The position numbers and the translations under genes are program-made. Source: Heloderma charlesbogerti (taxonomy: Eukaryota > Chordata > Lepidosauria > Squamata > Helodermatidae). From it: a DNA stretch of 64,000 bases. The notes beneath the pieces were generated by a model. That model had not been told where the DNA came from, ran no database searches, and was given only the letters and a program-made list of their open reading frames with translations. Positions 44,650 to 55,488 of the stretch are shown here, piece after piece (position 1 is the stretch's first letter; each line of letters opens with the position of its first letter). Location of the stretch: the NCBI GenBank assembly GCA_026122225.1, contig JANEZZ010002198.1:620001-684000 (forward strand), in the 5' to 3' direction.

Positions 44650-45240
44650 TCAAAGCAGGAGTGCAGAACCTCAGGTCTGGGGGCCATTCCCCAGAAGGCC
44701 ATGTCCCCAGGGCTGGCCCTACCATTGGGCAGAGTGAAGCAGTCGCCTCAGGCAGCAGATGCTGGGAGGTGGCAGCAAGGTGTTGGAGGAGAGCTGTGTG
44801 CCATGCAATCTGCTCTGCGCACCCTAAGTTAGCCTGCTGCTTTCAGGTACCATGAAGGATGCTATCTTAAGACACAATCATCTGCCAGTCCAGCCAGCTT
44901 TAGTACATGGAATGGAGGGGATGCCTTCTTGTCCTTTTTACCTCAGGCAGCAAATGTCTTAGACTGCTGATGCATGTCCCCTTCCCCTTGCCCCACCCCT
45001 TTTCCCCTGACTGCCACCTTTTGGTGGTTTCCCAGCTTTTGTACAGTCATTCTCAAAAATTGAAATGCCTCTCCTATGGCTTAGTTACTGGTAGTAAGGG
45101 ATTTAAGCTACAATATGCTGGTAATTTTGCTATTTTGGCCCTGCCCCTTTGGCTCCACCCACCACTGGAATGGGCCCCCCAAGAGTTTCTCTGAAATGGA
45201 ATTCGGCCCTCTGCATGAAAGAGGTTCAACACCTCTGCAT
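44650..45240 (+). repeat. Repeat shared with 38345-38640, copy 2
   Basis: AGTGCAGAACCTCAGGTCTG, then TTGGTGGTTTCCCAGCTTTT, AAATGCCTCTCC and TTTGGCTCCACCCACCACTG. It is interrupted by other sequence at about 44700-44980. Confidence 0.6.
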
Positions 45241-45289
45241 TAAAGCTGCCATGGAATCCACTGCTCACACATAGGCTCTGTCAGTGTAG

Positions 45290-45720
45290 ACATCCACACG
45301 ATGAACACGTGGAGGGGCTTTTCTTCTCCTATACAGAGATGATTTCATAGAAGGGCTCTCACAGTTGTGTCTGTCGTTGGCTGTGTCTTCGACTTTCACC
45401 TCGAGGTCTCCATTCTCACAAATGGACACCTTTAACGCTGAAGTCTTGGTCCATGGAGCTGTTTCAAATAGCCTTGCAGAAAAATGGATGTATCAAATTA
45501 ACTTAGCTAAAGGCAAAGTTAAGATATCTGATTTTTATAGAATCTGGCATTATTTTATTTCATATGCAAGTCTGGGGCAAATGCAGCAACGTTTATCAAA
45601 GCCATTCCTCCGATGATGGGAAAGCGATGAAATATAATCTGCTATTATGAAAAACCATAAAGAAAGTCTCCAAGCAGCCAATGGATTCCACCACTTTTTG
45701 TCTGTAACGTAAAGGGGGAA
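45290..45720. other. Candidate conserved non-coding stretch
   Basis: Repeat-free. A plus-strand frame (45365-45616) has no protein family features. The texture (AATTAACTTAGCTAAAGGC, ATTTTATTTCATATGCAAGT) suggests a conserved enhancer-like block, but no alignment is available. Confidence 0.25.
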
Positions 45721-46489
45721 ATAATGTACAGCCCTCTGTCAAACATAATGTAATTTCCTTTCCTTTGTTTGTTTGTCTTTATATTTGGAAAATTAATAAA
45801 ATCTTATTAAAAACCATATCATACCAAAAACAAATGAACCCTTCACATGAGTGCTACCTTGTCACCAGTCAAGCAACCCCAGGCACTCCCCATTTCCTCT
45901 GGGGAGATTGGGGCTGCCATAAGTATGAACTGGCACATAGTCTATTATGGATAGCAGAATATGTCACAGAATCAGAGTCCTAGGCCTCCCCAGAGGCCCA
46001 GTCTGGATCCATTTCAGACTACACACAGACAGTCTGTTGCATGGTTTTATTTCCATAGGAAGGCTATACCTAGGTATGCCGAGCTCAAGCATTTTCCAAA
46101 TGGCCCAGAGTCTGGTTTAAAAGAATCCAAAGAAGCTGAACTTGCAGAATCCAGGTTTTCATAGAGTTCAATAGTGTCTCTATATGTTACCTATGAGTGC
46201 ATACCTGAACGCTGCCCAACATTCTGTCTCCTTTTTTTGCAGTCCCTGATGCTGAAGAGGAGTGGATAAACCTTTCCTGAATTCAGTGAGCCACAGCACA
46301 AGTTCAATGATTGCTTTCAAAACTATGCCTCAGCCTTACTCACTCTCTCTCTCTCTCTCTTTGCTTCCTTGACTGTTCAATACAGGCTACTGCAGAATTT
46401 TACACCTGACTTCTACTGATTAGATGTCTTCTTTTGAGGTGATTTCCTAGCTATCTTTGAAATGAGCTTTCCAGAGAAATTTGCTGACT
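45721..46489. other. No gene or repeat recognised
   Basis: Only a (CT)n run at about 46342 stands out. Confidence 0.35.
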
Positions 46490-46560
46490 GTTGGAGACGG
46501 GATACTGCATTTAGATGGGCCTTTGGGATGACCCAGTAATGCAATTCTTATGTTCTTATG
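46490..46560 (+). mobile_element. CR1/SINE-type tail fragment
   Basis: GGGATACTGCATTTAGATGG, GCCTTTGGGATGACCCAGTA and a terminal CTTATGTTCTTATG. Confidence 0.65.
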
Positions 46561-46656
46561 TGCTCTTAATTTGGCAATGACTAGTGTATAGATTAGCCAC
46601 AACCTTCTTTAGCCTAAAAAAGTATTCCTCTTTCTACTGTTACTCCTGCTGACATA

Positions 46657-48305
46657 CAGTCAGGGCCAGAAATATTGGAACAAGGATAACTGTTTTGGCA
46701 GTTGGCCTCTGTACACCACCACATCGAAGTTGAAAGGAAACACCCAGATGGGAGCGAAGTCAGGACTTTCAGCTGTAATTCAAGGGGTTTGACAAAAGTG
46801 GGGCACTAACCATTCAGGAAGGACAGCCAGTGGCATACACACACACCCGTCATTGGTGACTCATAAGTAATGGAACAAACCAACATTTCAAACTCGAGGA
46901 TCGCCTTTAATACCTGGATGAAAATCCTTTGCAGTCAATGACTGCCTGAAGTCTGGAACCCATGGACATGACCCAATGCTGAGTTTCCTCCCTCAAGGTG
47001 CTTTCTCACGCCTTTACTGCAGCTGCCTTCAGCTGCTGCTTGTTTGTGGGTCTTTTTGCCTTCAGTCTTGTCTTCAGTAAGTGAGAAGCATGCTCTATTG
47101 GGTGGAGATCAGGTGACTGACTTGGCCACTGAAGAGCATCCCACTTGTTTGCCTTGAGAAACTCTTGGGTAGCTTTTGCTGTATGTTTTGGGTCATTCTC
47201 CATCTGCAATATGAAGCAGCATCCTATCAGTTTGGCAACATTCGGCTGAATCTGAGCAGAAAGTATAGCCCTATACACTTCAGAATTCATCCTGCTGCTT
47301 TTATCAGCAGTCAGATCATCAATAAACACCAGTGACCTGGTTCCATTGGCAGCCATACATGCCCATACCATAACACTGCCTCCACCATGTTTGACAGATG
47401 ATGTGGTATGCTTTGGATCATGAGCTGTTCCTTTCCTTCTCAATACTATTCTCTTCCCATCTGGTACAGGTTTATCTTGGTTTCATCAGTCCAAAGAATC
47501 ATATTCCAGAACTGGGCAGGCCTTTTTAGGTGTTTGCTGGCAAAGGCTAATCTGGCCTTTCGGTTCTTGAGTATTGCCAGTGGTTTGCACCTTGTTGTGA
47601 AGCCTCTGTATTTACATTCATAAAGCCGTCTCTTGACTGTAGATGTTGACAATGACGTGCCTACCTCTGCAAGAGTGTTCTTGGCTTGACCTGGCTAGAT
47701 GTTGTGAAAGGATTCCTCGTCACCATGAGCAGAATTCTGCAGTCATCCACTTTAGTTGTCTTCCGTGGTCTGCCAGGCCTTTTGCTGTTGCTGAGCTTGC
47801 CAGTTCATTCCTTCTTTTTCAGGATGTTCCAAACTGTTGTGTTGGCCACTCCCACTGTTTTTGCTTTCTCTCTGATGGCTTTATTTTGTTTCCTCAGCCT
47901 AATGATGGCCTCCTGCACTCACATGGACACCTCTTTGGACCTCACGTTGGGAGTTCCAGTGAACAGCTACCAAATGCAAATGTAACACTCAGAACCACCT
48001 CCAGGCCCTTTATCTGCTTGATTGCTCATGGGGCACCCAGGAAACAGGCCACACCTGGCCATGCAGCTGCTTGCCAGCCATTCGATCCATTACTTATGAG
48101 CCACCAACGATGCGTGTGTGTGTATGCCAGTGGCTGCACTTCCTGAATGGTTAGTGCCCCACTTTTGTCAAGCCCCTTGAATTACAGCTGAAAGTCCTGA
48201 CTTCGCTCACATCTGGGTGTGTTTCCTTTCAACTTCAATGTGGTGGTGTACGGAGGCCAACTGTCAAAACAGTTATCCTTGCTCCAATATTTCTGGCCCT
48301 GACTG
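46657..48305 (-). mobile_element. Tc1-type DNA transposon, complete but inactive
   Basis: A 1649-bp element flanked by TA at 46655-46656 and 48306-48307. Ends are CAGTCAGGGCCAGAAATATT and its inverse. The inverted repeats run about 217 bp (46657-46873 and 48088-48305) with only scattered differences, long for a Tc1 element. The transposase lies between them on the minus strand and is broken. A full element with both ends and target site intact suggests a copy that moved and then decayed in place. Confidence 0.93.
46907..47945 (-). pseudogene. Tc1 transposase, decayed (DD34E family)
   Basis: Tc1 transposases cut and paste their own element at TA sites. Reading the minus strand: an N-terminal helix-turn-helix (EAIIRLRKQNKAI, then TTVWNILKK), an AT-hook GRPRK near 47775, a second DNA-binding half (STSTVKRRLYE), then the catalytic domain with WTDETK (first Asp), NDPKHTAK (second Asp) and SPDLHPIE (the Glu). 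The three catalytic residues are kept. Breaks: the start ATG reads GTG, a stop at SM*VQ and another after KKKE in the N-terminal part, a frameshift with stops at about 47443-47448 just after WTDETK, and a TGA at 47006-47008 in place of the usual Trp near the C-terminus. The last codons reach TAA at 46907-46909. Confidence 0.9.
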
Positions 48306-48307
48306 TA

Positions 48308-48969
48308 TTTGACTATCTTAGAGGGAAAACAGATGAGATGCTATTCACGGACTTAGCATTTGCATGGATTGCTTTTCCCAAGTAAGCAGTGGATGCAAAG
48401 CCCCTGATCTGAGTCAGAAACAGGGGTGGTGGTGGTGGCGGTGGCGGTAGTGGGGCTTCAACGCTTTGCCTCTGCTGTAGTCTGATCCAGGCTGGCCCCA
48501 CACACATGCTATTTCCATTGGAAAGTAGCTCCTGTTCACATCCAATGCAAGTTTTTCTTCCAGTGAAAATAGCTGGCGTGGAGGGAGGTGGGCAATCCGG
48601 ATCAGGTCTGCAGTGGGGGGCAAAGGGGTAAAGTGCCTTTGCCCCACCCTTCCCTGCAGTGACCTAATCCATATCAAGAGGGCTTTACATTTTAAATACC
48701 ACCCACACAGTTGCTAATTGCGTGAATGATGTCTCCTTTTGTTTGGCCCTTGGCCTCTATATAGCCCAGATTTTACATTTGACTTGCCCCAGAAGTCAGG
48801 CAAAAATTCTACCCCACATACAGTACAGTGACATTTAGCAAGCCAGAGACTGGAGGGGAAGCGTGCTCCATCCATCCTGCTGCTCCGACTGATTACAGAT
48901 GTAATGGGATGAAGTGGAACACATTGCAATCCTCCAGGGATTAAGAGGCTTGGGTTATTACATCAGTCT
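48308..48969. other. No gene or repeat recognised
   Basis: Contains a GGTGGTGGTGGC run near 48425. No exon recognised. Confidence 0.35.
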
Positions 48970-49450
48970 CCATTTCCATGAGGGGTACTAAGTTTTAGTG
49001 CCTGTCTCCAAAGTTAAGAAGCAGCTTCCTTTGCGAAGACTTTGACATGCATCAAAGGCCGTGCTTGCTTCTTCCTACAAATCCCAGCATGCTACTGCTG
49101 TCTCTTTCAAAGTTGCCTGCTAGCACATGGATCTCAACTTCCCTTAATTTTAGAGTGTGTTTTATTTTCTAAAGGCAGGGAGATGCTTACTACACTGAAG
49201 CAGTCCGCATAAGATGTGATTTTAATTTTAAAGCAACCCACCGTGCAATTGCTGCTTGCCAATATCTGCTCAGATGCTGATGGAGCCTTTTCTCCAGGGG
49301 CTAATAGCAGGCAAGGACTCAATTTTTGTTTTGTGAACATGGCGGGGGAGGTAAGGGTTACATCTCCCCTTCTTATGTGGAGCAGTCACAATGGAAACTT
49401 GTGTAAGCTTTTTTTCTTTCTTTTTTTTAACTAAGGTGACTTGGAATGAT
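48970..49450. other. Candidate conserved non-coding stretch
   Basis: Repeat-free block with AT-rich motifs (GATGTGATTTTAATTTTAAA) and no good coding frame. Proposed only on texture. Confidence 0.25.
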
Positions 49451-49844
49451 GCATTTAACATCATGTCTAGTTTGGTCCTGAGTTATGCCTTCTCTGTACT
49501 TCATCCAATCTAAATGAACACATTACACATGGTTAATTCCTTCCCCCCCACCCCCCCAAGGTATGATTACTGGAATGTCAAGATAACTGGTAATGTTCTA
49601 ATTCTCCTTTTCACTCCTGGAAACAAAGAGATCCTTCTTCTTTTGTCCCTTTATTTACAAGGAGGGAAGGAGGAATGAGGAATGTGGTAAAGCTAACAGC
49701 CAAAAAGAAAAATTTTAAAGCACCAGGAAATTATGGGAATGTGTCGAAGGCAAGAAACTTTGTTATGAAGCTAGCTAGCCAACTATTGTGGCTTTCCAAA
49801 TCAGTCACCATTGAGCTTATGAACAAGCCAGACCAGTCTTCTTC

Positions 49845-49945
49845 ATACTTAGAGTAGACCCACTGAAATCAATGGGACTCAAATTACTTGTGACTAACTT
49901 CAGTCGGTTTACTCTAAGTATGACTAAGTCTGGATCCAACCTGAT
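49845..49945. mobile_element. MITE of the AAGTCCCATTGAA family
   Basis: TACTTAGAGTAGACCCACTG and GTTTACTCTAAGTATGACTA are the arms; AAATCAATGGGACT lies between. Confidence 0.7.
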
Positions 49946-50621
49946 GAATAGGTTCTCCAAGTTACATCCAAGCACCAATTTTCTTTTCCCAAATAAGTAA
50001 ATAATCAAAGAACTGTTGTATGTTCTGTCTAGATTTCATCTTTCTATACAATTACATTCTCTTGCAAGATCCTGAGGGCATGTGATGTGTTCAAAATAAG
50101 TAAACAACTAAGCAAAGAAACAATATTTTAATTGCACTGAGAATGCAAGAAGATGTTTTGCATCCTGCACAAGTAATTGAATATGTATTACAGGGACTGG
50201 AGAAACGATTTGCCTGATGGGTGCAGAGCTCTGACTTTTACATAGGGCCTTGGACGTTCCTACAGCTTACTCACCTATTCTGCCCAAGTCCAGAGTTACT
50301 TATACTGCCACCAGCCTTGTATAGAAGCTATCTAGTACCCCCATAATGTGAAATCACTTTGTAGCTATAGTTACAGAGGGAAATACTCAGAGCAGCTTAG
50401 GACCCCAACTTCTCTAGGTGCCTGGCCCTTCCAGCAATACATAAGAAATATGTATCAAACTAAAGATCCATCTAATTTCCCACAGTAGCAAACCAGATAG
50501 ATGCCTTTGAGAAGCCCCAAAGCAGGGCTTGCAGGCAATAGCTTTCTCTACTATTTCTCTCCAGCAACTTGTATCCAGCAGCATAATGTTTCTGACATGA
50601 ATATTCCATACAGCTATCATG
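49946..50621. other. No gene or repeat recognised
   Basis: No exon or known repeat seen. Confidence 0.35.
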
Positions 50622-51074
50622 TAGGGATGTATGAAAGTCACTTACCTTTTTGCGGATGTGATTCGCGGTGGGGAGGAGGCGCTCCGTCCCTCCCCCCAGA
50701 ATCCTCGACGGGGAGGAGGCGATCCAGTCCTCCCCCCCGGAATCCTGCCTGGCTGGCTCCACTCCGCGGTGGCTCCGCGGAGCAGCCGGCCAAGGCCGTC
50801 CGCAGCCGGAGTTCCGTCCGTGGACGGGCTCCTGCGGATGCAAATGGCGGCCGCCATAGCAGCCACCATTTGCGTCCGGCCAGGCTGCTGTGATAGGCTA
50901 CGTAAGTATTTACGTAGCCTATCATGGCAAAGGCAGCTACGCAGATGGCGTGGTCGCTACCGCCATTTCGCAGCAGCCAGCCAAGAGACCAGCTACCGCC
51001 ACCGGAACATCTGCCCCAGGTAAGCTTTCGTCCCGGGGGGGATTCCACGGGGGGGGGGAGGCCGTTCCGCCATG
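50622..51074. mobile_element. hAT-type hairpin element, copy D (right end truncated)
   Basis: Starts TAGGGATGTATGAAAGTCAC. It has one TACGTA-type hairpin (50888-50927, TGATAGGCTACGTAA arm) and a palindromic AATGGCGGCCGCCATAGC block at 50839-50876. Outward donors: AAAAGGTAAGTGAC at the left, CCCAGGTAAGC at about 51017. Aligned to copy E, it stops after GTTCCGCCATGG and has lost the terminal CATCCCTA. Confidence 0.8.
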
Positions 51075-51961
51075 GGTTCTTTGACAACAAAACTTGGGTT
51101 CTGATAGCACATCCTTAGTACAAAACAGGAAATGAGGAAAGAGGAAAACCTAAGTAAAACCAAAGTCACTTACGCATTGATATAAAATAAGGACATTGTA
51201 TTTCCCATAACAGGCATAGATCACAAAGTATATGAAACAAAAAAGTTAAATAAAGGTAATACTTTTAGACGGTGTGTAGTTTTGGAGAGGAGATTGGCAT
51301 GAGATACTAGGAAAACATGTAATCTTGGAGACAAGTTAAAGTGGATTTAAAAAATAATAATTAAGAAAAAAATCTAAATTAAAGAGTGATAAACTTTATT
51401 TGCACTGACCAAAACAATACTTTATTAACTGTCGGACATATATAAATAGGATGGTCTGACTGCTGTAATTGCATGGAAACTCAGGAGGGCGGGGGGAAAT
51501 CAGAATGCGGTTTTGGGTGCAGAATTCAGCTTCTGGGGAATCTCAGCTTTCATTTCAAGAACAGCAAGTTTCTAGCTCTTAGCCTTATGCTTTTCAATGC
51601 CTGATGAAATCGCAGTGGCCAGATGGATGGCCAAATAAAATTTACAGTAGTTGTTGGTGGATGCGTGTTAATGCCCTTCATATCTCCTTCATATCCCCCA
51701 TGACTAGCACAAAAAGAGCAAATTATGCATAATAAAAACAAATAAAGTTGTAGAATGAATTACATCAAATAAGAGAAATTATGCAAATTTGTTCAATTCA
51801 TATATATTTTACAGCTCACAGAATCAACATCTCTTAGTGCAGATTTGTTTTTCATGCAGAGTTTACACAACTTTATAAATAATTTCTTCTGTGGGGGAAA
51901 CTTGCTACCATTTGTGTGATTCCCTTTTTGGTATTTACATGTGCATTCATATAAATCCAGT
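51075..51961. other. No gene or repeat recognised
   Basis: AT-rich. No exon or known repeat seen. Confidence 0.35.
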
Positions 51962-52199
51962 GAGAACCAGTGTGGTGTAGTGGTTAGAGTGTTGTACTGG
52001 GATGGGGAAAACCTATTCTATTCCCTACTCACCCATGAAGCTCACTGGGTGACTTTGTGCCAATCGCTGACTCTCAGCCTAACCTACCTCACAGGGTTGT
52101 TGTGAGGATAAAATGGAGAGGAGGAGGGCCATGGATGCTGCCTTGAGCTACTTGGAGGAAAGGTGGGATATAAATGTAACACATTAATTAAGAAATAAA
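51962..52199 (+). repeat. tRNA-derived SINE, near full length
   Basis: Head with GGTGTAGTGGTTAGAGTG (A box), a degraded B box, body CTCACTGGGTGACTTTG and CAGGGTTGTTGTGAGGATAA, tail AAAGGTGGGATATAAATG. Confidence 0.9.
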
Positions 52200-52629
52200 A
52201 TCCTAGGTGCAGAGAGGCTGACATTTGAAGGCCCCACAGTCTTTCTAAAACCCTCAGTTGTTCAATGGAACACAGACATGACATGCCAGAGTCTGATGAG
52301 ATGCTACTTGGATATTCTATGGCTAATTGGCTATGCTGAACAAAAACACTTATCTTATTGTTTGATATGGGGTCTCCCCACTATGCCCTTGAGCAGGGTT
52401 GCTGCCTGTGACTGGGACATAATGGGAGTACTGTGTTGGCTCTTGATACAAAGTCTCCCTAAAGGGCTTGTGTAACTTGACTCTTATGACTAATATTCAG
52501 AAAAATACTTGATTCACATCATATGGCATGGATGGCTGTGTTGAAAGATGCTTGATATGGATTAGAATAACATCCAATAGCCCTCGGCTAGAAATCAGGC
52601 AGAGACAGGATTTTTAGTAACTCAACATT
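52200..52629. other. No gene or repeat recognised
   Basis: Nothing identified. Confidence 0.3.
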
Positions 52630-53060
52630 TGGGTATTTTTAGCTGATAATACATCGATTATCATCAAAAACTGTATTGCAAGTCTCTGCAGCTATTTTAG
52701 TTCACACACTCTCTTTAAATGTGAACCAAATGAATACATTAGAGATATAAAAGGATATCAATGCAAACACATTACCAGTTAAAGCTTCCCATTTTGTTCT
52801 CCTTTGCATCACATCGCTGCACTGTGCATAGTCCAGCAAATGAGAATAAACGAGCTGTGATCCAAAGCCCCTCTCGTGCACCTATTGCTGATGGACCTCT
52901 GTGCCTGCAAACAACAAAGGAAAAGCCCCACTTGTGCATGCAATTAATAGTGATGTTGCCCAAGTTAACAATTCCTTGGTACAAAATATGAACCTTAGCA
53001 ACTTATGATGCTTGCCTTTAATTTTAATTGGAGCCAAATTAGAGCTCCTCTCTCTATCCA
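52630..53060. other. Candidate conserved non-coding stretch
   Basis: Repeat-free sequence with homeodomain-like ATTA/TAAT sites (CATGCAATTAATAG, TTTAATTTTAATTGGAG). Both strands have 70-76-residue frames with no family features. Texture only. Confidence 0.3.
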
Positions 53061-53194
53061 CCCACTCACGTACCTGGCTGCTGATGTTTCAGAAGCTGCA
53101 GCAGGGAGGGAGACAGTTTCCTCTTTCTCCTTCCCCTGCCCTGGGTACCAGTAATGCTGCTGCAGCATATTAAAGACATAGGGAGCCCAGGAAC

Positions 53195-54020
53195 TAGGGA
53201 TATACGAAAGTCACTTACCTTTTCGCAGATTCTGTACATGGTGGGGGGGAGGCGCTCTGTCCCTCCCCCCGGAATCCTCGACGGGGGGGGAGGCGATCTG
53301 GTTCTCCCCCCCGGAATCCTCGACAGCTGGCTCTGCTCCGCAGTGGCTCCGCAGAGCAGCCGGTCAGGCCAGGGCCGTCCGCAGCTGGATTTCCGGCCGT
53401 GGACTGGCTGGTGTGGACACAAATGGCGGCCGCCATAGCGGCCGCCATTTGCTTCCAACCAGGGAGCTGTGATTGGCTACGTAAGTCTTTACATAGCCTA
53501 TCATGTCTGGGTAAAAAATAAACACGGCATACGCATATGGCGGCGGCTACAGCGGCCGCCATTTGCATTCCTTATTTTTCGCCGTTTTAGTCTACTTAAA
53601 TATTTACGTAGACTACTACAGCGAAAAAAAAGGGGAACACAAATAGCGTAGTGGGAGCTATTTGCGTTCCTTTTTTATTCGCCGTTTTAGCTTTATATTT
53701 TTTTTAGCTTTAAAGTTTTAGCTTTGTCTTCTTCTTTTTTTACCCAGACGTGATAGGCTACGTAAAGACTTACGTAGCCTATCACGTCTGGGTAAAAAAA
53801 AAAAAAGATGAGACTGCAAATGGCGGTGGCGGCAGCCGGTCGGAAGACCAGCCACTGCCGCCAAAGCCGCCAAAGCCACTGCTGGAGCCGCCGCCGTCCG
53901 GAACATCCGCCCCAGGTAAGTCTCGTCCTGTGGGGGATCCGCGGGGGGGCAGGCCGTTCCGCCACGGATTTCGGGGCAGTGGCTCACTGAAATCCGTGGC
54001 GGAATTCTCCGCCATCCCTA
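53195..54020. mobile_element. hAT-type hairpin element, copy E (826 bp), with target duplication
   Basis: Starts TAGGGATATACGAAAGTCAC, ends GCCATCCCTA, and is flanked by CCAGGAAC at 53187-53194 and 54021-54028, a perfect 8-bp duplication that fits hAT insertion. Inside: a GCGGCCGCCATTTG palindrome at 53422-53452, a second at about 53536-53568, three TACGTA-type hairpins (53469-53505, 53589-53617, 53735-53800) and outward donors at both ends (AAAAGGTAAGTGAC left; CCCAGGTAAGTC near 53915). No transposase. Open frames such as 53215-53568 end within the left donor because GTAAGT contains TAA. Confidence 0.9.
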
Positions 54021-54028
54021 CCAGGAAC

Positions 54029-54756
54029 ATGGAGTTTTCCTAGGGCTCCTGGGCACTGCAACATGTTGTAGCAGCTTTCTGTGTGCCTGAAAGGGAGGAA
54101 GTGAGAGAAAGATAGAGATGTGTTTTGAATTTGGGTATGGGGTATTCCTAGTGCTATGATGATGATGATACAAGGAGTCCTCGATTGCTATGCTTAGGCC
54201 TGGACCTGTAGTTGTCCACTGAACCAGTGAACCTAGCAGATTCCAGTAAAAGCCTGCAGGAGAGAAATTCCTGAACGATAGATGGAAAAACCCCAAATCA
54301 TGCTACTAAGTAGGCCTAATTAGAAAGTACCAGCAGGAGAGATGTCTTTTGTTAAGTAAATAATTACTTGATGACATTATGAATTATAAAAGGAATAACT
54401 GGGGAAAAGGCACTGCATACGTTAAGAATTATTGTTGGTCAATTGAACATTGTATCATTCTCTATGCACATGATTGAGACATGCTCCAATCCCAAATATG
54501 GACCCTACAAAGTCTTGCATGATGTGATCCCAAATATGGAGATGCCTACCACAAGAATGCTGATCTCAAGATAGCAGATGGTCCAAGACTGCATCTATCA
54601 GACTTTTCCTGCCAGAATCTTCCTGCCAAAAAGTCAATTGACTGACCAATCAACTTCGATGGCCAGAGGCTATAAAAACTCTAGTTTTGGATCCTTGAGA
54701 GAGGAAAATAATACTCTACAAAAAAGAATTTATACCACCCCCATTAAGAGCGCAAT
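54029..54756. other. No gene or repeat recognised
   Basis: Nothing identified apart from a GATGAT run near 54160. Confidence 0.35.
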
Positions 54757-54881
54757 CCTATGGATGCGTAGACAGAAAAGATTCCTACAATTCCTAGCAT
54801 TCCCCAGCCAGGATGGCTGGCTGGGGAATGCAGGGAGTTGTAGAACTCTTTTCTGTCTAAAAAACATCCATAGGATTGTGA
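54757..54881. mobile_element. Palindromic MITE (CAATCCTATGGAT ends)
   Basis: Left arm CGCAATCCTATGGATGCGTA and GACAGAAAAGATTCC; right arm GAACTCTTTTCTGTC and CATCCATAGGATTGTG. The centre has CCAGCCAGGATGGCTGGCTGG. Confidence 0.85.
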
Positions 54882-55096
54882 CCTAAGTCTGTGCTTGGAG
54901 ATGCAGCCTCCTGGATAGATACAGAAGATGAGGTCTGGCTAATACCTGTTTGGGTTTACCTCTGGGGCATATTCATCAGCTTATTGTTAGCATGTTTCCT
55001 TTTGCTGTATGTATGCATGTGTGTGTGACATGCAGGTTTGCTAAACTTCTGTATTGGAAGTAAATTAACCACATGCCAAGCTTGCTGTGTGTGACT

Positions 55097-55480
55097 TAGG
55101 GATGTACGGAACCCCTACCTTCCGTCCTGGGGGAGGGGTCTGCAGGGGGAGAGGTGATCTGTTCTTCCCCGGAATCCGCGTGGGCCAGCTCCGCTCTGAT
55201 TCCACGGAGCCGCTGGCCGGCTCCATATAGCCAGTGATACGGCCGCCACTGTGTGCTGTATCACTGAGGAGGAAGGAATCCAGATGCAAATGGCATCCAC
55301 TATGCCATTTGTGGCCATAAAGCTCTTAGATTAACCTAAATGCAGCCGTAAATGGCTGCGTTTAGCTTAAACTAAGGGCTTCATGGCCGCAAAAGGCATC
55401 CACTATGCCATTTGCATCTGTGTTTTTTTCTTTGAATTCAGCCCCATTGGGGTCCGCGGAGGATTTCTCTGACATCCCTA
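55097..55480. mobile_element. hAT-type hairpin element, copy F (384 bp), with target duplication
   Basis: Starts TAGGGATGTACGGAAC, ends GACATCCCTA, flanked by GTGTGACT at 55089-55096 and 55481-55488 (perfect 8-bp duplication). It is the shortest and least GC-rich copy. It has a GCAGCCGTAAATGGCTGC hairpin (about 55340-55360) and twin GGCATCCACTATGCC palindromes (about 55292 and 55396). The left donor is weak (AGGTAGGG); no right donor is seen. It may be a sister subfamily. Confidence 0.85.
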
Positions 55481-55488
55481 GTGTGACT

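Noticed and set aside
47643..48146. Plus-strand frame of 167 residues
   Set aside because: Shadow of the Tc1 transposase N-terminal region and the right inverted repeat.
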